Source: Pseudomonas sp. (GTDB lineage Bacteria; Pseudomonadota; Gammaproteobacteria; Pseudomonadales; Pseudomonadaceae). Taken from it: a DNA stretch of 64,000 nucleotides. The notes under the pieces were generated by a model. That model saw only the letters and a list, made by a program, of their open reading frames with translations, searched no databases and was not told the DNA's origin. This document shows positions 45,618 through 55,278 of this stretch, in pieces. Location: positions 1-64,000 of the forward strand of contig JAUYKV010000013.1 of the NCBI GenBank assembly GCA_030699825.1, given 5' to 3'. The position numbers were made by a program, and so were the translations under genes. Position 1 is the stretch's first letter. Each line of letters starts with the position of its first letter.

Positions 45618-46481
45618 ATGCAAGCGCACGTAGAAGCTTTTTTTGATCCCGCCACCTTCACCTACAGCTATGTGGTCAGCGACCCGGCGACCCGGCGCTG
45701 CGCCATCCTCGACTCGGTGCTCGACTACGATCCGGCCGCCGGCCGCACCTCGCACCTGAACGCCGATCGCCTGATTGCCTATGTGCGCGAGCAGCGCCTG
45801 CAGGTCGACTGGCTGCTGGAAACCCATGTGCACGCTGACCATCTGTCCGCTGCGCTCTACCTCAAGCGTGAGCTGGGCGGCCAGTTGGCCATCGGCGAGC
45901 AAATCACCGTGGTGCAGAACACCTTCGGCAAACTGTTCAATGCCGAGCCTGGGTTCGCCACCGATGGCCGCCAGTTCGACCGCCTGTTCGCCGACGGTGA
46001 GCGCTTCCAGGTTGGCAATATCGAAGCCCGCGTCATCCATACGCCCGGGCATACCCCCGCCTGTCTGACCTATGTGATCGGCGATGCCGCCTTCGTTGGC
46101 GACACCCTGTTCATGCCCGACTACGGCACCGCCCGTTGCGATTTTCCCGGTGGCGATGCGCGGCTGCTGTTCCGTTCGATTCGCAAGCTGTTCGACTTGC
46201 CGGAGCAGACCCGGCTGTTCATGTGCCATGACTACAAGGCGCCGGGGCGCGAGACGTTCCGCAACGAAACCACGGTGGCCGAGGAGCGCGCGCACAACGT
46301 GCATGTGCACGAGGGGGTCAGCGAGGACGATTTCGTCGCCATGCGCCGCGCGCGTGACGCCACTCTGGGCATGCCGAGCCTGATCCTGCCGTCGGTGCAG
46401 GTGAACATGCGCGCCGGTCAGCTACCTCCGGCCGAGGACAACGGCACCCGCTACCTGAAAATCCCCCTCGACGTGCTCTGA
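45618..46481 (+). CDS. MBL-fold persulfide dioxygenase (Blh/ETHE1-like)
   Basis: Non-haem iron enzyme that oxidises glutathione persulfide to sulfite. 287 residues with the metallo-beta-lactamase motif His70-x-His72-x-Asp74-His75 (ETHVHADH), further ligands in HTPGHTPAC and FVGDTLF, and the C-terminal NMRAGQLPPAEDNG of the Blh subgroup. Start ATG 45618 follows AGGAGG. In other bacteria blh is under BigR control, as expected here. Works in the cytoplasm to clear sulfane sulfur produced from H2S. Confidence 0.92.
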   Translation: MQAHVEAFFDPATFTYSYVVSDPATRRCAILDSVLDYDPAAGRTSHLNADRLIAYVREQRLQVDWLLETHVHADHLSAALYLKRELGGQLAIGEQITVVQNTFGKLFNAEPGFATDGRQFDRLFADGERFQVGNIEARVIHTPGHTPACLTYVIGDAAFVGDTLFMPDYGTARCDFPGGDARLLFRSIRKLFDLPEQTRLFMCHDYKAPGRETFRNETTVAEERAHNVHVHEGVSEDDFVAMRRARDATLGMPSLILPSVQVNMRAGQLPPAEDNGTRYLKIPLDVL

Positions 46482-46491
46482 GGAGACGGCC

Positions 46492-46578
46492 ATGGACTCG
46501 TTCAAGCGCCTGCCGTCCGAACCCTTGGGCGCGCCCGCGCCGGCCGCCTGCAACCTCGAAGCGGAGAAAGGTCAATGA
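46492..46578 (+). CDS. Candidate 28-residue coupled small protein
   Basis: MDSFKRLPSEPLGAPAPAAC with a short acidic end (NLEAEKGQ). GGAG precedes the ATG by six to seven bases, and its stop overlaps the SulP start (ATGA), so its translation could deliver ribosomes to the permease gene. No family recognised; it may be the remnant of a lost gene. Confidence 0.4.
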   Translation: MDSFKRLPSEPLGAPAPAACNLEAEKGQ

Positions 46579-48284
46579 GCCTGCGCCGCTGGCTGCCCTG
46601 CCTCGACTGGGGGCGGCGTTACAACCGCGCCACTGCTGCGCAGGATGCCCTGGCGGCGCTGATCGTCACCCTGATGCTGATTCCGCAGAGCCTGGCCTAC
46701 GCCATGCTCGCCGGCTTGCCGCCGGTGGCCGGGTTGTATGCCAGCATCCTGCCGCTGCTGGCCTATGCCCTGTTCGGCTCCAGTCGCACCCTGGCGGTCG
46801 GCCCGGTGGCGGTGGTGTCGCTGATGACCGCCGCCGCCCTGGGGCCGTTGTTTCCCGCCGGCAGCGCCGAGTACGTCGGCGCCGCCATGCTGCTGGCGCT
46901 GTTGTCCGGTCTGCTGCTTGCCGGCATGGCCCTGCTGCGCCTGGGCTTCGTCGCCAACTTCCTCAGCCATCCGGTGATCTCCGGTTTTATCAGCGCCTCC
47001 GGGATTCTTATCGCGGTCGGCCAGCTCAAGCATATCCTCGGTATTTCCGCCTCCGGCGAGAACCTCCAGCAACTGCTGCCGGCGCTGCTGCACAACCTGC
47101 CGGCGGTGCACGGGCCGACCCTGCTGATCGGCGCCTGCAGCCTGCTGTTTCTCTGGTGGGTGCGTGGCCAGCTCAAGCCCTTGCTCATGCGTCTGGGGCT
47201 GGGCGCCGCCATGGCCGGCAACCTGGCCAAGGCCGGCCCGGTGCTGGCGATCATCGTGTCTATCGGGGTGGTGAGCGTGCTGGGACTGGAGCAGGCCGGG
47301 GTCAAGGTCGTCGGCGTGGTGCCCCAGGGCTTGCCGGGGCTGAGCCTGCCAACCCTGGACTACAGTTTGGCCCTGCAATTGTTGCCGGCGGCGCTGTTGA
47401 TCAGCCTGGTCGGCTTCGTCGAGTCGGTGTCGGTGGCGCAGACCCTGGCGGCCAAGCGCCGTCAGCGCATCGAGCCGGACAACGAACTGCTCGGTCTGGG
47501 CGGCGCCAACCTGGCGGCGGCCTTCAGCGGCGGCTTCCCGGTCACCGGCGGTTTCGCCCGCTCGGTGGTCAACTTCGATGCCGGGGCGCAGACGCCCATG
47601 GCCGGTGTGCTGACCGCCGGCGGTATCGCCCTCAGCGTGCTGCTGTTGACCCCGCTGCTGCACAACCTGCCGCAGGCGGTGCTCAGCCTGGTCGACCTCA
47701 AGGCCCTGGGTCGCACCTGGCGCTATTCCCGCCAGGACGGCGCGGCCCACGCGGCGACCCTCGGCGGGGTGCTGCTGCTCGGTGTCGAAGCGGGCATCCT
47801 GATGGGCGTCGGCCTGTCGCTGTTGCTGTTCCTCTGGCGCACCAGTCGCCCGCATGTGGCGGTGGTCGGCCAGGTGCCGGGCAGCGAGCATTTTCGCAAC
47901 ATCGAACGCTTCGCCGTGGTGGAGAGCCCCAGCGTGCTGTCGCTGCGGGTCGACGAGAGTCTGTATTTCCCCAACGCGCGCTTTCTCGAAGAACGCATCG
48001 GCGAGCTGATCGCGGCGCGCCCGCAGGTGCGCCATCTGGTGCTGATGTGCCCGGGGGTCAACCTGATCGATGCCAGCGCCCTGGAAAGCCTGGAAGCCAT
48101 AGTCGAGCGCCTGCAGGCGGCCGGGGTGCAACTGCATCTGTCGGAAGTGAAGGGGCCGGTGATGGATCAGCTGCGCCGTTCGGATTTCCTCGAGCACTTC
48201 GGCGGCCAGGTGTTCGTCAGCCAGTACCAGGCACTGCACACCCTCGATCCGCTGAGCACGCGGCGCGCCCTGGCGCGAGGCTAG
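46575..48284 (+). CDS. SulP-family anion permease with STAS domain
   Basis: A 569-residue membrane transporter. SulP core with 12-14 hydrophobic helices (IVTLMLIPQSLAYAMLAGLP near 30-50, ALFGSSRTLAVGPVAVVSLM near 68-88, GFVESVSVAQTLAAK) and a C-terminal cytoplasmic STAS domain (about 440-560). Last gene of the BigR-like operon; sulfite or sulfate made by persulfide oxidation could be its substrate, exported or imported. Substrate is not determinable from sequence. Confidence 0.92.
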   Translation: MSLRRWLPCLDWGRRYNRATAAQDALAALIVTLMLIPQSLAYAMLAGLPPVAGLYASILPLLAYALFGSSRTLAVGPVAVVSLMTAAALGPLFPAGSAEYVGAAMLLALLSGLLLAGMALLRLGFVANFLSHPVISGFISASGILIAVGQLKHILGISASGENLQQLLPALLHNLPAVHGPTLLIGACSLLFLWWVRGQLKPLLMRLGLGAAMAGNLAKAGPVLAIIVSIGVVSVLGLEQAGVKVVGVVPQGLPGLSLPTLDYSLALQLLPAALLISLVGFVESVSVAQTLAAKRRQRIEPDNELLGLGGANLAAAFSGGFPVTGGFARSVVNFDAGAQTPMAGVLTAGGIALSVLLLTPLLHNLPQAVLSLVDLKALGRTWRYSRQDGAAHAATLGGVLLLGVEAGILMGVGLSLLLFLWRTSRPHVAVVGQVPGSEHFRNIERFAVVESPSVLSLRVDESLYFPNARFLEERIGELIAARPQVRHLVLMCPGVNLIDASALESLEAIVERLQAAGVQLHLSEVKGPVMDQLRRSDFLEHFGGQVFVSQYQALHTLDPLSTRRALARG

Positions 48285-48300
48285 CGCGGCGCTCGGTCAG

Positions 48301-49947
48301 TTACAGCAACAGCAGCGTGGCCAGGCCGAGGAAGGCGAAAAAACCGACGACATCGGTCACCGTGGTCAGGATCACGCTGCCGGCCAGCGCCGGGTCGATG
48401 CCCATGCGCTCGAGCAGCAGCGGGATGCCCCAGCCGGCCAGGGCCGCGCACAGCAGGTTGACCAGAATGGCGGCGCCGAGCACTGCGCCTATGCCCCAGT
48501 CGCCGAACCAGAGCACGGCGAGCAAGGCGATCACCACCGACCAGAGCAGGCCGTTGAGGATGGAGATGCCCAGTTCGCGGTTGAGCAGGATGCGGATGTT
48601 GCCTTTCTGCACCTGGCCCAGGGCCAGGCCGCGGATCACCAGGGTCAGGGTCTGGCTGCCGGCGATACCGCCCATGCTCGCGACTATGGGCATCAGCACG
48701 GCGAGGGCCACCAGTTGCTCGAGGGTCGCCTGAAACAGGCCGATCACCCAGGCGGCGCTGAAGGCGGTGATCAGGTTGATGCCCAGCCATACCGCGCGGC
48801 GGCGCGAGCTGACCAGCACCGGGGCGAACATGTCGGCTTCGTCGTCGAGGCCGGCCATCTGCATCAGCGCGCGGTCCGAGTCTTCGCGAATCAGGTCGAC
48901 CACGTCGTCGATGGTGATCCGACCGATCACCCGGTTGTGCTCATCCACCACCGGGGCGGAGAGCAGGTCGAGGTCCTGGAACAGCCGGGCGACGTCGTTG
49001 CCTTTGTCCGTCACCGCGATGCCGGCGATGTCGCGGTCGATCAGCTCGGCCACCGGGCGGCCCAAATCGGCGGTGACCAGGCTGCTCAGGCGCAGGCCGC
49101 CCTGGTAGTGACCTTTGCGGTCGACCACCATCAGCATGTCGGTCTGCGGCGGCAGTTTTTCCAGCAGGCGCAGATAGCGCAGCACCGTGCTGACTTTGAC
49201 ATCGGCACGGATCTGGATGGCGTCGGCGTTCATCAAGCCGCCGGCCGAGTCCTCGGGATAGGACAGCATCGACTCGAGCTGCTTGCGCTGGCTGGCGCTG
49301 CTGGCGAACAACAGTTTGTTGCCCAGTTCGCCGGGCAAGGTCTGGATCAGGTCGACCCGGTCATCGAGTTCGAGGTGCTCGGCCGAGGCGATCAGCTCCT
49401 CAAGATCCAGGTCGAGTGCCAGGGCGCCGCGTATTTCATCGTGCAGGTAGGTCAGGACTTTGCCGGCCCGCTCGGTGTCGACCATGCTCCACACGCTGCG
49501 GCGTTCCTGGGGCGGCAGCGCCTCGAGCAGCCCGGCGATCTTGGCCGGGTGCATGCGGTACAGAATCTTGCCAACGCGCTTGAGCTTCTTCAGGTTCAAC
49601 GCATCGCGCACGGCTTCCAGGTGGTTGACCGTGCTTTGTACGTGTTGCTGTTCTGGCCTGGCGTAGGTCGTCTCCGCCGAGTCGCCGGCCAGCTGACCGA
49701 TCAGTTCGAGGCTGAGGTGGGGCAGGATGCGCTCTTCGAGCGCGGGTTCGATCTGTTGCCACAGGGCCATGCGTTGCTCGGCGTCGAGCATCTCGAGCAG
49801 GGCGGCGATCTTGGCCGGGTGCATGCGGCTCAGCAGCTTGCGCACACGCTTGTTCTTGCCGTCGCTGAGGGCATGAACGATGTGCGTGCTCTCGGTCCGA
49901 GCGTGGTTCTCGTCGTTGAGGCTGGGGTCTGGTTTGCTCGAATTCAT
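48301..49947 (-). CDS. mgtE: Magnesium channel MgtE
   Basis: A 548-residue Mg2+ channel. The cytoplasmic part holds two copies of the superhelical MgtE N-domain element (RKLLSRMHPAKIAALLEMLD near 35 and GKILYRMHPAKIAGLLEALP near 130), then a CBS pair (about 235-355), then five hydrophobic helices ending ILTTVTDVVGFFAFLGLATL, the pore with its conserved TTVTD Asp. The CBS and N domains close the pore when cytosolic Mg2+ is high. Usual MgtE is about 450 residues, so the extra N-terminal copy is unusual in length. Converges on the SulP gene with 16 bp between. Confidence 0.93.
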   Translation of the reverse strand: MNSSKPDPSLNDENHARTESTHIVHALSDGKNKRVRKLLSRMHPAKIAALLEMLDAEQRMALWQQIEPALEERILPHLSLELIGQLAGDSAETTYARPEQQHVQSTVNHLEAVRDALNLKKLKRVGKILYRMHPAKIAGLLEALPPQERRSVWSMVDTERAGKVLTYLHDEIRGALALDLDLEELIASAEHLELDDRVDLIQTLPGELGNKLLFASSASQRKQLESMLSYPEDSAGGLMNADAIQIRADVKVSTVLRYLRLLEKLPPQTDMLMVVDRKGHYQGGLRLSSLVTADLGRPVAELIDRDIAGIAVTDKGNDVARLFQDLDLLSAPVVDEHNRVIGRITIDDVVDLIREDSDRALMQMAGLDDEADMFAPVLVSSRRRAVWLGINLITAFSAAWVIGLFQATLEQLVALAVLMPIVASMGGIAGSQTLTLVIRGLALGQVQKGNIRILLNRELGISILNGLLWSVVIALLAVLWFGDWGIGAVLGAAILVNLLCAALAGWGIPLLLERMGIDPALAGSVILTTVTDVVGFFAFLGLATLLLL

Positions 49948-50034
49948 GGGCGCCAGAGTAACACCGGCGCAGCTATTGCTGCGTGACTAACCCGGGGCAG
50001 GCGAGGGCTTGATGCGCTCGCTGCCCGGAGCCGC

Positions 50035-51141
50035 TCAGGCGTGTTGCGGTGCCGGCTGCTGCTGGGTGATGCAGTGGATGTTGCCGCCGCCGAGCAAAAT
50101 CTCGCGGCCGGGGACCAGCACCACCCGGTGCTCGGGGAACAGGCGCTGGAGGATGGCACGGGCTTGTTCGTCCAGCGGGTCGTCGAAGCTCGGCGCGACG
50201 ATGCCGCCATTGACGATCAGGAAGTTGACGTAGGAACCGGCCAGGCGCACCTCCGGGCTGCGTTGCTGGCTGCCGGCGACCAGGTCGACCCCGGCGCATT
50301 CCTCGGCCGTGGCATGCAGCGGGCCGGGGATCGGCATCTTGTGCACGATCAGTTGCCGGCCCTTGGCGTCGCGCGCCTGTTCCAGCACCTGCAGGGCCGC
50401 CTGGCAGCGCGGGTAGTTGGGGTTCTGCGGGTCGTCGGTCCAGGCCAGCAGCACTTCGCCCGGGCGCACGTAACAGCAGAAGTTGTCGACGTGGCCGTCG
50501 GTCTCGTCGTTGAACAGGCCGTCCGGCAGCCAGATCACCGTGTCGATGCTCAGGTGCGCGCGCAGCATGTCCTCGATCGCCGCGCGGTCCAGGTGCGGGT
50601 TGCGATTGCGGTTGAGCAGGCATTCCTCGGTGGTGATCAGGGTGCCTTCGCCGTCGACGTGGATCGAGCCACCTTCGAGGACGAAGCCTTCGCTGCGGTA
50701 GCGCGCGCAGCCTTCGATCTCGAGGATCTTGCCGGCCACCTGGTCGTCGCGCTGCCACGGGAAGTAAAGGCCGCCGTCGAGGCCGCCCCAGGCGTTGAAG
50801 GTCCAGTCGACGCCGCGCACTTCGCCGTGCGGGTTGCTGACGAAGGTCGGCCCGGTGTCGCGTACCCAGGCGTCGTCGCTGCTGATTTCGATCACGCGGA
50901 TAGCCTCGTGGTCGAGGCGGGCGCGGGCGTTCTCGTACTGCCCGGCGCTGACACAGACGGTGACCGGCTCGAATTCGGCGATGGCCTTGGCCACGGCGGT
51001 GAAGGCGGCCTGCGCCGGCTTGCCGCCGAGGCGCCAGTTGTCCGGGCGCTCGGGCCAGACCATCCAGGTCTGGCTATGGGGTTCCCACTCGGCCGGCATG
51101 CGGAAACCGTCGGCGCGGGGTGTGCTGATCAGGGTGGTCAT
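50035..51141 (-). CDS. aguA: Agmatine deiminase
   Basis: Hydrolyses agmatine to N-carbamoylputrescine plus ammonia. 368 residues, the length of PAO1 AguA, with catalytic Cys357 in [11 protein letters not shown] and the guanidine-binding [12 protein letters not shown] (near 90) and DGHVDNFCC (near 215) segments of the pentein fold. ATG 51141 (MTTLIST) chosen; ATG 51156 is slightly upstream. Downstream of aguB on the same strand with 160 bp between containing a hairpin and REP fragment. Confidence 0.96.
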   Translation of the reverse strand: MTTLISTPRADGFRMPAEWEPHSQTWMVWPERPDNWRLGGKPAQAAFTAVAKAIAEFEPVTVCVSAGQYENARARLDHEAIRVIEISSDDAWVRDTGPTFVSNPHGEVRGVDWTFNAWGGLDGGLYFPWQRDDQVAGKILEIEGCARYRSEGFVLEGGSIHVDGEGTLITTEECLLNRNRNPHLDRAAIEDMLRAHLSIDTVIWLPDGLFNDETDGHVDNFCCYVRPGEVLLAWTDDPQNPNYPRCQAALQVLEQARDAKGRQLIVHKMPIPGPLHATAEECAGVDLVAGSQQRSPEVRLAGSYVNFLIVNGGIVAPSFDDPLDEQARAILQRLFPEHRVVLVPGREILLGGGNIHCITQQQPAPQHA

Positions 51142-51259
51142 CGTATCTACCTGCATTGAGCGGTGCTTGTGTAGGAGCCAGGGGGACGCCTAGTCCTTGC
51201 TGGCGATCCATGCGTGCATGAAGTTGCATGGCTATCGCCCGCAAGGGCTGGGGGCGCCT

Positions 51260-51306
51260 AGCCGTTAGCCGGGATAACGGCTATTCGCGGCTAAAGCCCC
51301 TCCCAC
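51260..51306. repeat. Hairpin and REP fragment between aguB and aguA
   Basis: AGCCGTTA/TAACGGCT hairpin at 51260-51282 followed by TCGCGGCTAAAGCCCCTCCC. The latter is the same repeat half-site as at 52540-52561. Might modulate the ratio of the two agu messages. Confidence 0.55.
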
Positions 51307-51316
51307 GGGGATGAGG

Positions 51317-52195
<879 letters not shown>

Positions 52196-52650
52196 GGAGC
52201 ACCTCGTAGGAGCAATGAGCGGGGGTCGTTACACGTTAGCAGACGACCGATGACGACGCCGTGTCAGTGGGCGATTATTTGACTTTATAATCGATAAAAA
52301 TCCGTTTTTAAAGCTTTAATTTTACGATCAATTGAGTTTATCGATTAAATTGCAGATAAATATCTGTATTTGTAGCCATTGCCATGACTCTCAGCGCTCC
52401 GTAGGAGATCCCCGTCGTCCAGGCGCCGCGCTGTCGCGCAGCAAACTGGAAGGGGGTTAACGTGTCTGTCGGTTTGTGGATGCCTGTGGGAGGGGCCGGG
52501 CGGCGCTCCGCTTTAGCCGCGAGAATGTGCCAGTCCAGTCGCGGCTAAAGCCCCTCCCACAAAAAGGCCACTGAATCAATGACATACAGGTTGTTTGATA
52601 AAAGCTGCGGGGGGGGCGCTGACGCATGGGCTACGGGTGGGTGGCGCTGG
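52196..52650. promoter_or_regulatory. AT-rich aguB promoter region with inverted repeats and a REP
   Basis: Contains an unusually AT-rich island (52270-52375) in this GC-rich window, with inverted half-sites TAATCGATAAA (52288-52298) and TTTATCGATTA (52337-52347), likely AguR operators. A REP pair (TGTGGGAGGGGCC ... GGCTAAAGCCCCTCCCACA) lies at 52485-52561. No gene is supported. Confidence 0.55.
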
Positions 52651-53298
52651 CTACAACGCAGTGGCGCGTTTCGGCAGATAAGGCGGCAGGTACAGGCCCA
52701 GGTAGGCGTCGAACACGCGCATGCCTTCTTCGGCCATGCGCGGGGTGATGTTGCCGTGCAGTTGCACCGAGCGGGCATAGACGCGGTCGCCCAGTTCCAT
52801 GGCCAGGGCGAATACGTCGACATCGTCCGGCAGTGGCGGCAGGTCGAAATGCCGTGCGAACAGCGCCTGCATCAGCCGGCCCAGTTCGAGGTCGTGCTGG
52901 CGGTCTGCCTGGGTCACCTCGCTGAGGCCGTGCTGGGCAAGGATCAGCTGGCGCGCGGCGGCGTCGCTGGCGTAGATCGCCAGCATGCGCTGCTCGACGA
53001 TGCGCGACAGGTCGCGCCAGTCGCGCAGTTCGGCATGGGCGATGGACATCTGCAGGCTGGCGCGAAAGGCGGCATGGATATCGGCGGTCAGGCCCTCGAG
53101 CAGCGCCGGCACGCTGGCGAAGAAGTGGTAGACCGAGGACGCGGGAATGGCCGCGCGCTCGGCCACGCTGTAGATCGACAGGTTGGCCACGCCCTGCTCG
53201 GCGAGCAGCGCACGGGCGGCGGCGAGGATCACGGTAATCCGCGCCTGGCTGCTGGCGCGGGGTTTGCGGGCGTTGGCGGTACGCTGCATGGCGATCAT
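52651..53298 (-). CDS. aguR: TetR-family regulator AguR
   Basis: A 215-residue TetR regulator: N-terminal helix-turn-helix (VANLSIYSVAERAAIPASSV, then YHFF) and a helical ligand-binding C-terminal domain. Position directly upstream of aguBA equals aguR in PAO1, where the repressor is relieved by agmatine or N-carbamoylputrescine. Start uncertain between 53298 (MIAMQRTANARK), 53289 and 53346. Note that PAO1, as I recall, has a polyamine-binding-protein gene (PA0295) after this point; it is missing here. Confidence 0.85.
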   Translation of the reverse strand: MIAMQRTANARKPRASSQARITVILAAARALLAEQGVANLSIYSVAERAAIPASSVYHFFASVPALLEGLTADIHAAFRASLQMSIAHAELRDWRDLSRIVEQRMLAIYASDAAARQLILAQHGLSEVTQADRQHDLELGRLMQALFARHFDLPPLPDDVDVFALAMELGDRVYARSVQLHGNITPRMAEEGMRVFDAYLGLYLPPYLPKRATAL

Positions 53299-53624
53299 CT
53301 CGGCAAGGGACGCGCTATTGGACGCCAGCCGGTGCTGTGCAGGCAAGTCGGCTGTTCCGCAAACGCTCGGCGTAGGGTGTGCCTGGCGGCGTTCCTTTTC
53401 AGCGCACCACTACCCTCGGTGGGCTGAAGCCCACCCTACGGCGGCTAGGCGCCATCGCGAAAGCACGTCCGTACTTTTCTCGATGGGCTGAAATGCACGC
53501 AGTACTATCCCGCCGCAGGCTGGCGCGTGCGGCTAAAAGAGCGTGGGTAGATTCGGCCGAATACAACGACGCCGGCATGGCCGGCGTCGGGTAGCAGGTA
53601 GTTTTTCAACGGCACTGCTAGTGC
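53299..53624. other. Intergenic repeats between aguR and the GS-like gene
   Basis: Holds TAGGGTG (53371) and the hairpin GGTGGGCTGAAGCCCACC (53418-53435) of a dispersed repeat, and near 53597 the end of the MITE-like element seen between gabD and gabT. No gene is supported. Confidence 0.6.
53567..53589 (-). terminator. Hairpin terminating the GS-like gene (copy 3)
   Basis: Perfect 10-bp arms CGACGCCGGC/GCCGGCGTCG with a 3-base loop, 36 bases past the minus-strand stop; followed on that strand by TTGTATT. Confidence 0.7.
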
Positions 53625-55001
53625 TTACACGGTATGCAGGTACCAGTTGTACTCGAGGTCGGAGATCGAGTTCTCGAACTCGGCCAGCTCGCTTTCCTTG
53701 CAGGCGACGAAGATATCGATGTATTTCGGGTCGATATAGCGCGCCAGAATCTCGCTGTCGTCCAGCTCGCGCAGGGCATCGCGCAGGTTGTTCGGCAGGC
53801 TCTGCTCGTTCTGCTCGTAGGAGTTGCCTTCCACCGGCGCGGTCGGCTCGATCTTGTTGGTCAGGCCGTGGTGCACGCCCGCCAGCACGGCCGACAGCAG
53901 CAGGTAGGGATTGGCATCCGCGCCCGCGACCCGGTGTTCGATACGCACGGCATCGGCGCTGTCGTTCGGCACGCGCAGGGCCACGGTACGGTTGTCGATA
54001 CCCCAGCACGGCGAGTTCGGCACGTAGTACTGCGCGCCGAAGCGGCGGTACGAGTTGACGTTCGGGCAGAGGAAGGCCATCGACGCCGGCATGGTTTCCA
54101 GCACGCCGCCAATGGCATGGCGCAGGGCGTCGTTCTGTTCGGGATCTTCGCAGGCGAAGATATTCTTGCCGTCCTTGTCGAGGATCGAGATATGCACATG
54201 CAGCCCGTTGCCCGCCTGGTTCGGGTACGGCTTGGCCATGAAGGTGGTGTCCATCTCATGGTCGTAGGCGATGTTCTTCACCAGGCGCTTGAGCAGCAGC
54301 GCGTAGTCGCAGGCCTTGATCGGGTCGGCGACGTGGTGCAGGTTGACCTCGAACTGCGCCGGGGCGCTTTCCTTGACGATGGCGTCGGCCGGGATGCCTT
54401 GCTCCTTGGCGCCCTCGAGAATGTCTTGCAGGCATTCGGCGTATTCGTCGAGGTCGTCGATCAGGTAGACCTGAGTCGAATGCGGACGCTTGCCCGACAG
54501 CGGCGACAGTGGCGGCTGCGGGCGGCCGTTCACATTGGCCTGGTCGATCAGGTAGAACTCGAGTTCGAAAGCGGCACAAATGGTAAGGCCCAGTTCGTCG
54601 AACTTCGCAACCACCTGGCGCAACACTTCCCGTGGGTCGGCAAAGAACGGCTCGCCTTCCATTTCGTGCATGGTCATTAACAGTTGCGCGGTAGGGCGCT
54701 TCTGCCAGGGTTCATTGCACAGGGTGTTGGGGATGGGGTAGCAGATGCGATCGGCATCGCCGATATCCAGACCCAGGCCAGTGCTTTCCACTGTCGAGCC
54801 GTTGATATCCAGGGCGAACAAAGACGCCGGGAGGTTGATGCCGCGTTCGTAAACCTTGTGCAGGCTCGCACGCTCGATGCGCTTGCCGCGCACCACTCCA
54901 TTCATATCTGCAATGAGAAGGTCGACGAACAGGACCTCAGGATGTTTCTTAAGGAACGCGTTCGCTTCGTTAAGCTGAACGGCACGCGGGGGTACCGACA
55001 T
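53625..55001 (-). CDS. spuI: Glutamine-synthetase-like gamma-glutamylpolyamine synthetase (copy 3, SpuI position)
   Basis: A 458-residue GS-fold ligase with AAFELEFYLID near 143, GNGLHVHIS near 266, NSYRRFG near 313, and EHRVAGADANPYLLLSA near 352. Predicted to make gamma-glutamyl-polyamines with ATP. It is divergent from spuA across a 277-bp regulatory region, as in PAO1 for spuI, and shares its operator pair. ATG 55001 opens MSVPPRAVQLNE. Single gene with its own hairpin terminator. Confidence 0.88.
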   Translation of the reverse strand: MSVPPRAVQLNEANAFLKKHPEVLFVDLLIADMNGVVRGKRIERASLHKVYERGINLPASLFALDINGSTVESTGLGLDIGDADRICYPIPNTLCNEPWQKRPTAQLLMTMHEMEGEPFFADPREVLRQVVAKFDELGLTICAAFELEFYLIDQANVNGRPQPPLSPLSGKRPHSTQVYLIDDLDEYAECLQDILEGAKEQGIPADAIVKESAPAQFEVNLHHVADPIKACDYALLLKRLVKNIAYDHEMDTTFMAKPYPNQAGNGLHVHISILDKDGKNIFACEDPEQNDALRHAIGGVLETMPASMAFLCPNVNSYRRFGAQYYVPNSPCWGIDNRTVALRVPNDSADAVRIEHRVAGADANPYLLLSAVLAGVHHGLTNKIEPTAPVEGNSYEQNEQSLPNNLRDALRELDDSEILARYIDPKYIDIFVACKESELAEFENSISDLEYNWYLHTV

Positions 55002-55189
55002 GATGCAACACCTTTGTTGTTAAAAATATCAATCATTAAACTGCAATGAGCAGAGTCAATCTTAAACCTTGAGGCCTGTCAAGGGTGGCTTATCTTGCCC
55101 TAAAAAAGCGCGTTGTGGCCATTTTTAGGGCGTTACAGGGCAGTGTCATCCCCGTCGGAGCCAAGCCTGGCGCGGTGCTCATCGGGGTG

Positions 55190-55230
55190 TGTTCAATTTT
55201 TTACATGCCTATTGTGTAAAAAAATGAACA
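55190..55230. promoter_or_regulatory. Inverted operator pair in the spuI-spuA intergenic region
   Basis: TGTTCAATTTTTTACA (55190-55205) and TGTAAAAAAATGAACA (55215-55230) are 16-bp inverted arms with a single mismatch, 9 bases apart, 49 bases before spuA. The arm contains AATGAACA, the core of the E. coli PuuR box as I recall it, so a PuuR/PauR-type repressor is the likely binder, controlling both divergent units. Confidence 0.65.
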
Positions 55231-55278
55231 AGGCTAAGCTCAGTTTCAACCCACTAACAGTAATAAAACGGGTGTCAC

